Origin: Moesziomyces globuligerus
Taxonomy: Eukaryota > Basidiomycota > Ustilaginomycetes > Ustilaginales > Ustilaginaceae
NCBI GenBank assembly: GCA_030849465.1
Contig: JARVLF010000016.1
Coordinates: forward strand, 62,001-126,000
Direction: 5' to 3'
DNA: 64,000 nucleotides
In this document: piece after piece, positions 29,719 through 38,906 of the stretch
Layout of the letters: each line of letters begins with the position of its first letter
Position numbering within the stretch: the stretch's first letter is position 1
Position numbers and translations under genes: made by a program
The notes under the pieces: model-generated
Databases searched by the model: none
The model's input: only the letters and a program-made list of their open reading frames with translations
What the model was told of the DNA's origin: nothing

Positions 29719-31008
29719 CTACGAGAGCCATTGGTGGATGTGGGTGGCCTGTTGGGCGATGAGGAGGTCGATGGTATCGCCAAAGTAGCTCTGGTCGAGC
29801 GAGGTGAGGGCGTTGATGCACTGGCGATGGCCGTCTGCGTCGGAGAGGACGTGGCAGAGGTAGCCGATGGGAGCGATGAACGCCTTGTCCGAGTAGTCTA
29901 CGAGGGGTTTGGTGTGGTGCGGGTTGTTGGGGTCGAGGTGGATTCCTGCGGGGATGTTGGGAAAGTTGAAGGCGGTCAGGGAGCGGACGCTCGAGTGGGC
30001 GTGTTGGAGGAGTGGGAGGATGGTAGTGTCTCCGGTGATGGCGAGGTAGTGGGCTAGACGCCAGGGGGTTCGGCATGCGTTCCAGTTGAGCGCACCGTCG
30101 TGTTCGGATTCCAACAGCTTACCGCGTGCAGGATGCCACTGGCAGGACGAGGAATCGTACACGACAAAGTCGGGTAGCAATCCTGTACAACCACCACACG
30201 CCAGCGCTACGCGTTTGCTCTGCTCCAACACCCACCCCCATCTCTGTCTCTCTGACTCATCCGAGTGGGATCGACTGAAGAGCAGGAACGCCGAGAGGAT
30301 AAAGTCCGACGTCCTCGCTGCATCGTACAGTTTCCTACCCTCAGGCGAATCCCGATTGGCCCAATCCCCCAGTAGCGGTGTACCTAGTTCAGGATGGATC
30401 GTATACCGCAGTAGGCTACTGGCGATACGATCCGCTTCGGCGCGATACCGTCCATGCGCATCGCCAAATCGCTTGGCAGCAAGGTAGAGAGACGAAGCAA
30501 TGTCGATATCGCCATCGGTCGCCGAGGTCTTGCCGTCCTCCTCGACGTACGGCGCCACGCTACCGGACGACGACGACGGCGCGTGCGCAGACCGAACCTG
30601 CCAACACATCAGCCCGTGCTCGTTGCGGAAGCGCAGCAAAAACTCCAACAGTCCGTCGAAATCAGCCTGGTTGCCATGCAGCACCGAGATCAACATCGCA
30701 TAGCCGTGCGCCTCGGAACAGGTGATCGCATTCCCATTCTCCCCCCGTCCGTTGTAGTAGCAGTACAGCCCTGCCGGCGAAGAGCGCAGATACGTGGCTC
30801 GCCACGAGACGTACTTGGCCTCCATTCCGAGTCCTTCGCTTTCGGCAAGCGACTGGTCGACCGCGTGAGAAACAGAGAGGGAGTAAGAGTTGTGGGGGGA
30901 GGGGGTTTAACGAGAGGTGCGGTCGTCAGACGAGGAAGGTGTTACTTTCCACACGGACCATCCCAGCCGAGGCCTTTGAATTTCAGGCACAGCCACGCCG
31001 GCTTCCAT
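29719..31008 (-). CDS. Glycoside hydrolase family 8-like protein (endoglucanase/chitosanase/xylanase class)
   Basis: Predicted inverting (alpha/alpha)6-barrel hydrolase. The main exon 29719-30852 can be joined in phase to a short first exon 30946-31008 (MEAGVAVPEIQ...) across a 93-nt GTAACA...CAG intron, giving 398 residues. A simple start at 30825 gives 368. GH8 signatures are clear: the proton-donor motif SEAHGYAM (Glu38 of the short form), family SEGxGYGM, and ATDGDIDIASSLYLAAKRF, which matches the family signature A-[ST]-D-[AG]-D, as I recall it, at all but one position and includes the conserved catalytic-region Asp. Trp/Tyr-rich segments such as DFVVYDSSSCQWHP and NWNACRTPWRL also fit. 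No signal peptide is seen in either model, so it may be intracellular or have an unseen first exon. Substrate cannot be read. GH8 is mainly bacterial, which makes transfer a possibility. Confidence 0.8.
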
Positions 31009-31449
31009 AGCCGCCAACCCGCCGGTTCAGGGTCCTTGCTCACTCCGTCCTTCTCAGCTCCTCCACACCATCACACATTCGACCGGATGGATAGGCTGTC
31101 TGAGAATATCGATTGGATTGAATGCAAAAGAGTATGCACGGTGAAAAGGAGGGGGGGGGGGGGGGAGAGGTCGACATAATGTACAACGACAGTTGGTGGT
31201 GTGGATAGTAAGGGGAACCGGGGCCGTTTCCATGGATCCCTAGTGATGACAAGCCATAGATTTGGATGTGATCAATTCGTGCCTCAAGGCACGGCGGGGG
31301 AGTACGACGCCGGGGCCAGCCCCGCAGCCAGGGCCAGCACAGGGGTGCATCGGAGAGGTTCTCTTCGTGACCATCGTGGACACGGAATCAATTTTGGGCG
31401 GGACAAAAGATGTATCGGAGGAGGGGGGACCACAAGGAGGTTGTGGCGT
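31009..31449. other. Spacer with poly-G tract between GH8-like gene and RPS22
   Basis: About 440 bp. It holds a run of 15 G (31151-31165) and the 3' flank of RPS22, whose stop is at 31450. No gene is seen. Confidence 0.5.
31151..31165. repeat. Homopolymer run, 15 G
   Basis: Uninterrupted G tract on the + strand upstream of the GH8-like gene. Such runs are also prone to sequencing length errors. Confidence 0.9.
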
Positions 31450-32382
31450 TTAGTAGAAGTAGCCGAGGATCTTGCCGGCAACGTGCTTGCGACGAGCCTC
31501 CTCGTGGTCCATGATACCGGCCGAGGTGGTGAGGACGACAAAGCCGAACGAACGGGCGGGGAGGAGCTGCTGAACCCAGTTCTCGATCTGGCCGAGCTGC
31601 ACGTTGAAGCGGGGCGAGATGACACCGCACTTGTTGATGCGGCCGTTGAGCTGGATGACAACCTTGCCGGAGCGGTGGTCGTCGACCTCCTCGAACTCGC
31701 CGATGTAGCCTGCATAGCATCAAATCCAAGATCGCATTCTGATCAGCATGCCGCTCCTCGTGCGTCAACGCATTAGGAGTGGGAGAGGAGAGGGCGAAGA
31801 TGGATCGTCGAGGTCGAGAATGTGGCACGCCGAAAATTTGCGCCGATGAGGTTGAGTGGTTAACTCTCCACGCGGTAAGCATAGCAATTGCCGGATTCAC
31901 TTTTCCGGAGCCTTAAAGATGAACGCTGGTATGGGCAACCCGAGGGAAGCCAGCCAGTTGCCCATTAGTTATAACTCCGGGGAGTCCCTTCTCCTTGCTT
32001 GCTTGTCCTTGAATCGCTCCTCCAACTATCGAACTGCCGACTTCCAATGCTGCTGACCTCGACCTCTCGATAAAGGGATGTTGCCGACGGTGGGTTCGTG
32101 ACGGAATGAGGGTAGGTGTGTGCGTGTGTGGGATGGCTTGGAACTTACCGTGCTTCTGCATGACCGAGAGGAACTTGATGACGACCTTGGACGAGGGTCG
32201 GACAAGCACCTGGCGCTTGCCCTTGCGCTCGGCGTTGACAATGCTGTTAAGAGCGTCGTTCTGCAGTTTGTGCGGTCGGGATCGAAGAGGTCAGCAAGGC
32301 TGCGGCTGGCGACGGGGGAATGCACGCATCAAGCGTGTTGCGCTGCGGGTCGGAGACTTACGAGAACGGAAATGCGGACCAT
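31450..32382 (-). CDS. RPS22: 40S ribosomal protein S22 (uS8, S15a)
   Basis: Small-subunit protein of 130 residues, the exact family length. There are three exons: 32362-32382 (MVRISVL), 32149-32260 ([20 protein letters not shown]...) and 31450-31709 ([20 protein letters not shown]... ending ILGYFY). All junctions are canonical (GTAAGT donors, CAG acceptors) and keep frame. Intron 1 is 101 nt and intron 2 is 439 nt; intron 2 contains a strong hairpin reported separately. The conserved C-terminal strand [20 protein letters not shown] is intact. Confidence 0.97.
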
Positions 32383-33827
32383 GGTGGGCGATTATGTGAT
32401 CTGCTGGGCAGGTACAGGCAAAGGTTGGCAGAGGAGGGGGTTGGTGGTTAGTCGGGGACCTGTTCTGCACCAGCCGCGACTACTAATGACGTTCCCAGAC
32501 GAGCCGAAGACACAGGGGATGCCAAGAGTTGGATCTGGAGAGGTACAGGCCGCAAACACGCGAGGCTCGTACTGGCACGAGGTTGGCAATGCTGTCGTTG
32601 GCTTGGTCGGTAGGCTGTCGAACAGCAAGGGACGATGCGACGGGATCGAAGTGCTGCTGGGCCATCTCGGGCCTTGGCATGACACCTGACCATGTCACGT
32701 GTCGGACGATTGCAAGCCCCTGGTTCGTTGCTGGTGGATGGTGGTGGTTGAAGCTTCAATATCGGGATGTATGGCGTTGACGAATCATCCGTTGCCGACG
32801 GCATGCGTTGTTGCCGGGAGTGCGAAAGTCGGCATGGATGCGTTCATGTCTGCGGTGTTGGGGCTGCGTGTCGATGCGTGTGCTGCGTGCGAATGTCGAT
32901 CGTGTGGGCGTTCTGGCTGTCGGAGCACCCCTGTGATGGCTGTGCTGGGAAGGTCGAACGACGATGTTGGAGCTGCTACTAACCTTGACGAGGTGGTGAA
33001 AGGTGACCGGTTGATGAAAGATGGAGGCGGGAGCAAGAAGGTAGCGCAACGACGACGACTAGGGCCTCACGCGCACACCTGCAATCACTCAGAGCTGGCA
33101 GCAGGCAGCGACAAGCCTGGCTTGGCTTGACTTTGGCTCGCCTTGGCTTTGGTCAACCGAGCGCCCACACTCGGACGGCCAACTCGCAACGGCTTGCTGC
33201 GCTCTTTCTTGGGACGAGGACATCCCAACGTGCGGGCCTCACAGCGCTCGAAGGATCTTGGCGTGGACCGGCTTGGCTCCCACGGGCTGAAGCTACCATT
33301 CTTCGCGAGTCGAGAATGCGGCAGCAGACAGGCACAAATTCCGACCAATTCCGACCGTGCAACTCGAACTAAAGACGCGAGAATTCCAATTCGAGCGCCG
33401 ACTACTTTGCATCACGTGATGGCCTCGGCCGAGCTTTCCTTGGGGAGAGAAATTGCAGAGCGCCAGTCGAGATTCGGAGCTCGCCCGCGAGAACGCTGTT
33501 GGGCTTGCTGGCCCAGAATCCCTGGACCTCAAGGCAAGCCCAAGGCGCAGAGCTAGCCATGGCTCGAGAGGCAGCGGGTCAGTCACTGCTCAGAGTGAGC
33601 TTGCGGGTCGCAACAAAGCTAGCTGCGAGAGAGAGAGAGAGAGAGACAGGCAGCCAGGCAGAGCCAGGCAGAGCCAGGCAGGCGTAGGCAGGCGGCAGCG
33701 GTGAGCGTCGGCCTCGGCCTGTGCAGTGTTGCGGGCGGGTGAAGCTCTGATGCGCTCCAGCTCGTCACCCTTCTCCTCACGATCACACTTTCCCGTCAAC
33801 ACACACTAACGTCAAGAATCATCCAAC
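32383..33827. promoter_or_regulatory. 1.4-kb divergent region, RPS22 / RPS17
   Basis: It lies between two divergent ribosomal-protein starts. Near RPS17 there is a GA dinucleotide run and a gccaggcaga ladder (33627-33685), then pyrimidine-rich sequence just before the ATG. No gene is supported. Confidence 0.5.
33627..33685. repeat. (GA)n run followed by CCAGGCAG ladder
   Basis: Ten GA units (33627-33646), then three or four imperfect copies of agccaggcag, about 140 bp upstream of the RPS17 start codon. Confidence 0.85.
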
Positions 33828-35107
33828 ATGGTAAGCATCGCCGTCTAGCATGGACAACGAGCACGACGTCACGCACATCAGCAGCATCATCCGCATCAGC
33901 AGCACCACCAGCACCAGCAGCATCGATATCTATGGCAGCATTCCCGCACAGCACGGCACGATCTTCGCCCAGAGATCGACGAAGCGGTTTCCGCCATGGT
34001 CAAATCTAGGCAATGATATACTCGTCTCTACACATCATCGACAGCTTTCACATCGCACGTCGACCAGAATCGGCACACCAAATCATCGGTACGAAACCCG
34101 CAGCTCGGTCTAGGGCGACGATCGAAACCGCCATCAGGCAGGTTCTTGTCGTCCATACTGTCACGAGCAGCGGAGAGAGCGTTCTGTCATCGTGTCGTCG
34201 CTTCTTCTACGGAATCGGATTCGCCCGGTAGATCCACTTCTGTTCCAGCGAACCGATCGATGATGCCAGCCGTTCCACCAGTCATACCTTGGTCAACAAC
34301 CACGTCCGGACGCATTCGCGCATCGCTACGAATTACCTTATATCGCCAGAATCACGAAACGCACAGCCATCGCCATTCTTAGACCAGCATCGACCTCTGA
34401 GCCCAGTTGCGGTGCAGCCGTCCAATGCGTACACAGCAGAGCAGTCGGTCACACCATGCCTTCGCTCCGTGCGCCTGCGCTCCAGCATCATTCACCGCTC
34501 AGCACCGCTTCTCATCGCCACCTTTTCATACCGCCCGCTGCTCGCTGCAACGTTCGCCGTGAATTGTCGCACAAACATGCTCGCTGTCCAATGCTCCTAG
34601 CCTCGCGCCTCCGAGACCTCAGACTGCTGACTTTGCTTCCGCGCTCGCACCGCATTCACTACTGCTCTCCAGGGTCGCGTTCGTACCAAGACCACCAAGC
34701 GTGCCTCGCGCGTGCTCATCGAGAAGTACTACCCCCGTCTCTCGAACGTCGACTTCCACCAGAACAAGCGCGTCATCGATGAGGTCGCCATCATCCCCTC
34801 GAAGCGTCTGCGCAACAAGATCGCCGGTTTCACCACCCACCTCATGAAGCGCATCCAGCGTGGCCCCGTCCGCGGCATCTCGTTCAAGCTGCAGGAGGAG
34901 GAGCGCGAGCGCAAGGACCAGTACGTCCCCGAGGTCTCGGCCCTCGACACCTCGGCTCCCGGCAGCCTCGAGGTCGACCCAGACACCAAGGACATGCTCC
35001 GCTCGTTCGGCTTCGACAGCCTCCCCGTCAGCGTCACCGCCCCCGTCACTGCCTACCAGGCTCCCGAGCGACGTGGCCGCCACGTCCCCGGTGCCGGCCG
35101 CCGATAA
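33828..35107 (+). CDS. RPS17: 40S ribosomal protein S17 (eS17)
   Basis: Small-subunit protein of 145 residues. Exon 1 (33828-33830) is the start codon alone, followed at once by GTAAGC. Exon 2 (34673-35107) begins [20 protein letters not shown]. The 842-nt intron ends in a CAG after a CT-rich stretch. The core includes [18 protein letters not shown] and [19 protein letters not shown], both hallmarks of eS17. The fungal-type acidic/hydrophobic tail ends in [10 protein letters not shown]. An ATG-only first exon is a known layout for this gene in fungi, and no other ATG upstream of GRVRTK fits. Confidence 0.96.
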
Positions 35108-35999
35108 GCGCATCGCCCATCGCGTCTTGCGCTCGTCGTTCCGCTCGGCTTCGGCTGCCCTCGCGAGTCTGGCGTTGCATGGTCAACTCGACATCGGTGC
35201 CAGCGAGCCACAGGCTCGAGAGGGTCCTGTACCACCACCCTCACCCATCCGCATCTCTGGTTCCTGCCTAGTTCTCAGCACGTCTGAGGCCTGCGTTTGG
35301 GATCGCTACCATCACTTCTCATACGCACGCACACATCTACACTGTTGTATTGCAACCTCTCCCCTCCCATCTACGGGAAAGCACCCCGCCCCCAAAATCA
35401 AACCGGGCCCCTCCTACCAGAGGAGCTCTATTAGGCTTCGTACGCTTACCATGTGACGTTGTCTGACGCTGTGGCATTGGCTGTGAGACTGATTCCAGGC
35501 CGTCAGGATGAGCCGAGTAGCGCTGATCCTAACCTTGGCAACGCAAAGTAGCCCCGAAGCCGTACGCGAGTACGGACACTCTGGAAGCGAAGTCGGCTCT
35601 CACCTACGATCCAAGAGAGGATGAAGTTACCCTTCAGGTGTCCCTACAGCTGTCGCCAAGAAGCGAGTGCTTGCTACCTACTGTACTGTCGTCTCTCCCA
35701 GAGCGGGTCCTTTGTGTTCTTGCAGTGATTCCGAGTCCAAGCGTGTCTACAGAACAAGCCCTAACAAAATGGGGTTTCAACCTGGCGCGCTCCGCGTTTG
35801 AGACGCCGACGTGATTTTGAGGTTCCGGGCGACAGGCACCCTGTCAAGCTCGGACCCTGAAGCGACTTGAACAGAGACCCCTTCTGCCATCGTTTCTGCC
35901 ATCGTCTTGAGCTGATCGCCTCGCCATGTACCAGCCTTGCGGTACGCGGACGATGCACACGCGCATAATCACTGCACCTGGCACGAGTCTGGCTGGGCC
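35108..35999. other. 0.9-kb spacer between RPS17 and the exonuclease gene
   Basis: No gene is seen. The part 35460-35800 looks less simple-sequence than other spacers and contains a perfect 6-bp hairpin with a GCGA loop at 35560-35575. I could not match it to a known RNA. Confidence 0.45.
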
Positions 36000-37904
36000 A
36001 TGAAGCTCACGGCACGTCTGCTGCCACCACGCCTGCACCGCGTACTGCACAGCGCAGCAGCGAATGGAGCAACAACAGCGAGACCACAATCTCTTCGATC
36101 CCCATTTGACGGCTTTGCAACACGCCGCGGTTCATTTTGGGCCAGCGAGATGCCGACCTCGCGGGCAAGGGCCAAGAACCGGCCACCAAAGACATGGGCT
36201 TCGACGCACGAGGCCCGATCGGGCCCACAGAAGCGGCACGGCTCCACGTCCTCGAGCGCCCATTCTCGATACCGTCCACACCAGTGGGGCAAGACACCCG
36301 CCCAGGCGGCCAGGGAAGCCAAGCAGGAGGAGCTGGAGCGCGGGCTCGCATTCTACACGCATGCGTCTCCTGCTGGGCCAGCATGCGCTGCTGGCTCGTC
36401 GTTCTTAGTCGCGCGCTCCAAGTCCGCCACGCACGATCTCGAACCCAGGTCCTCGGAACATCTGGCTGCATTGGGCGAGCCGCGGTTGAAGCCGCCGATG
36501 CTAGCGTACACCGCCGACTACGACGAGGCCAACGAGCTGCTCGCCTGCCTAGGTCCTGGACCGATGGGCCTGGATCTCGAGTGGAACTTTACGCGCTTTG
36601 GTGGCGCGAGTCGCACCGCGCTGCTGCAGATCTGCAGCCCGTCGATGATCCTCGTGATCCACATGTCGGCCATGTCGCATCGCGTGCCTCCGCTGCTCAA
36701 GAAGATCCTGCAGGATCCGACGATCATCAAGACGGGCGTGGCCATCCGCAACGACGCGCTCAAGCTGCAGCGCGACTACGCCATCCATACGCGCAATCTG
36801 CTCGAGCTCAGCAACCTCGCCAAGCTCGCCCAACCCGCCCGATGGGCCAGCGTCGGCACGCTGATCAGCCTCCGCGACCTCACGCGCATCTACCTCGGAC
36901 AGCGTCTGCGCAAGGGCGAGGTGCGCGTGAGCGACTGGGAGCGCTTCCCGCTCGAGGCCGAGCAGATCGAGTATGCCGCCAGCGACACCTTTGCCAGCCT
37001 CGAAGTGCTGCGTGCCATCGCCGAGCACTTTGACCCCACACCGCCGTCCAAGCAGACGGCACCGCAAGGCATGCTCGCGCAGCTCGACGCACTCGAGCAC
37101 GCCGCGCAGAGCAAAGCGACGAGGCGGGAGACGTTGGATCTTCAGAGCGCACTCCGGCTGAGCGCTCACGATCTGTTTCAGGAACGCATCGAGCTCGCAG
37201 CGGCCGAACGGCAGAAGCAGCAGCTCCGCACCGCGCTGCGTGAACTTCGTGCACCCGTCCAGCCTACCGAGCCTTCCGAGCCGACCGAATCATTGGAGAC
37301 GACCAAGCCGGCCAAGCCGACCGAGCCGACCGAGCCTGTTGCAACGGCGGCTCGGAAGCGTCGCACTCCCTCACCTGCTGCGAAGGGCCGTGGAGTTGAG
37401 AGCAGCGATGACGAGGTGACGGTGACGCGGGTGATGCTGGCGCAAGAACGGCGTGTCAGGGCGGCGGGAGGTGTGCTCGCGCACGATCGGGCGATGCAAC
37501 GGTGGCTGTACGCGAGCGAGACGATCGAGGAGGTGGCGGTGGGAGCGAGCATCAAGACGACGACGGTGGCGCAGTATCTGACGCGCGCGCTGGCGGTGGC
37601 CAAGCGTAGCGCCTGGCAGGGCGACGATTCGGCACGAGAGCTGCTGCGTCGCTTCCGACGCGACGAGACGCTGCGTCTCGATGCAGAGCTCAAGGCCATC
37701 AGCACCATCGAGCGCAAACGCTTCCGCATGCTCGCAAAGAGCTTGGGCTGGCTCCACGCCTCCGACGCCGCCAAACAGCGCGCAAGCCCCACCGTCTCTG
37801 ACGACGAGGACACGAGTACGAGCACGCGCCTCGGCCGTGCAGGTTCGCCGATCGAACTGGTGGAAAGCGACGATGCAGAGGACGTGGTCGAGCCGAGCCA
37901 CTAG
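36000..37904 (+). CDS. DEDDy 3'-5' exonuclease of the WRN type with C-terminal helix-turn-helix
   Basis: A 634-residue single-exon protein. The first 90 residues are Arg/Ser/Ala-rich and poor in acidic residues, resembling a mitochondrial or nuclear targeting region. The exonuclease domain (about 165-345) has all four metal-binding acids: LDLEWN (Asp192, Glu194), GVAIRNDALKLQ (Asp252) and EQIEYAASDTFA (Asp329 with Tyr325), hence the DEDDy subclass. A Pro/Thr/Glu-rich linker follows. A C-terminal segment near 500-540 (RWLYASETIEEVAVGASIKTTTVAQYL is its core region) resembles the helix-turn-helix found after RecQ-type helicases. No helicase motifs are present, so it is a stand-alone exonuclease. 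An in-frame ATG at 35937 is an alternative start. Confidence 0.85.
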   Translation: MKLTARLLPPRLHRVLHSAAANGATTARPQSLRSPFDGFATRRGSFWASEMPTSRARAKNRPPKTWASTHEARSGPQKRHGSTSSSAHSRYRPHQWGKTPAQAAREAKQEELERGLAFYTHASPAGPACAAGSSFLVARSKSATHDLEPRSSEHLAALGEPRLKPPMLAYTADYDEANELLACLGPGPMGLDLEWNFTRFGGASRTALLQICSPSMILVIHMSAMSHRVPPLLKKILQDPTIIKTGVAIRNDALKLQRDYAIHTRNLLELSNLAKLAQPARWASVGTLISLRDLTRIYLGQRLRKGEVRVSDWERFPLEAEQIEYAASDTFASLEVLRAIAEHFDPTPPSKQTAPQGMLAQLDALEHAAQSKATRRETLDLQSALRLSAHDLFQERIELAAAERQKQQLRTALRELRAPVQPTEPSEPTESLETTKPAKPTEPTEPVATAARKRRTPSPAAKGRGVESSDDEVTVTRVMLAQERRVRAAGGVLAHDRAMQRWLYASETIEEVAVGASIKTTTVAQYLTRALAVAKRSAWQGDDSARELLRRFRRDETLRLDAELKAISTIERKRFRMLAKSLGWLHASDAAKQRASPTVSDDEDTSTSTRLGRAGSPIELVESDDAEDVVEPSH

Positions 37905-37991
37905 AGATGCTTATGGATCGATAGATTCAACTGTTGTACAATATCCCCCGCCAACGTGTACATGATGGCTGGTCGTGTGAGGTTGTTCGAA

Positions 37992-38628
37992 TCAGGCAGA
38001 GACGGCGCTCGGCGCTGCCGCGTTGCCCGCAGCAGCTTGCTGCTGAGCTTGAGTCTGAAGAGCCACAATCTTTTGAAGGAATGCCGCCATACGATCAGCT
38101 TGCGACCCTTCGGCCTTGGCTCGCTGGGAAGAGTGTGGCACCTACCTCGATCTTCTTCTTTTCCGTCTTCTCGGTGAGGTCTTTGATCTGTGTCTCGACA
38201 CGCTCACTACTCGCCACCAGCCAAGATGTCAGTCTCTGCTGCATCCTTTAAAGCCAAGCGGTTGCGGTCGGGCAAGGGGTGCGGAACGTACATTTCGCCC
38301 TTGATGAATTCGATGCGCTTGTCGACGTTGGTCGTCGCCTCGGCCTGGTCCTGCTTGACGAGCACGGGTCCGATGAGCTTGTAGACGGCGTTGTTGGCCG
38401 TGAGCTTGCCAAACTCCTTGGCCACCTGCTCGTTTTCGCGCAGCTGCGAGTCGAGCTGCTGCCGCGCCTCGACCGCCGTCTGGAAGGCTGCCAGACCCGA
38501 CCAAAGGCAGAAGCAAGTACGAGATTCGGAGGATCAGCTCACCATTCGGCTGGGGCGCTTGAGCCAGGGTGGGAACGGGAAAGCTTACACGATTGGAGCT
38601 TCTGGTACTCTGTCACTGCTGCCTCCAT
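37992..38628 (-). CDS. YKE2: Prefoldin subunit 6
   Basis: Beta-type subunit of the hexameric prefoldin co-chaperone that hands actin and tubulin to CCT. Four exons give 124 residues: 38589-38628 (MEAAVTEYQKLQ), 38292-38487, 38146-38206 and 37992-38069. The core has the diagnostic NAVYKLIGPVLVKQDQAEA between two coiled-coil helices. The last intron is 76 nt, with acceptor AAAAG before IVALQTQ and a CTGAT branch-like site. This choice gives a gap-free fit of the second helix to other prefoldin 6 proteins. A nearer CAG would make a 22-nt intron and add residues. The start is 278 bp from the divergent TRL1 start. Confidence 0.9.
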
Positions 38629-38906
38629 GATGTGTGTGGTGCCGCGCGGGTGGTGGTCAGCATCCAAGTGCGGGCGATGGGGCCGAGTCGAGGTGGAGTC
38701 CAACACCGCACACGTTGACTAGACTACGGCAGCTAGCCTGCGTGCGCTCCCTCCACGCATGTGGAAAGGTACGAGCTAACAATAATCGAGTTTTGACAGC
38801 CTGGCCTCTTTTTTTGAGAAGAAAGTGCAAAGTGGAGGCGCACTTCTTCACTCTGCCTCCTGCTCGTGTCACTTTGCCAATCACTCACCATATCCTCTCC
38901 TGCGCC
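38629..38906. promoter_or_regulatory. Short divergent promoter, prefoldin 6 / TRL1
   Basis: 278 bp between divergent start codons, the shortest bidirectional promoter in the window. The TRL1 frame stays open through it, but the ATG at 38907 has good context and starts the recognisable protein. Confidence 0.5.

Noticed and set aside
38124..38145. 22-nt intron in prefoldin 6 using the nearest CAG
   Set aside because: Too short for a fungal spliceosomal intron, and it adds 18 residues that break the coiled coil. The 76-nt alternative ending at 38070 gives a gap-free family fit.
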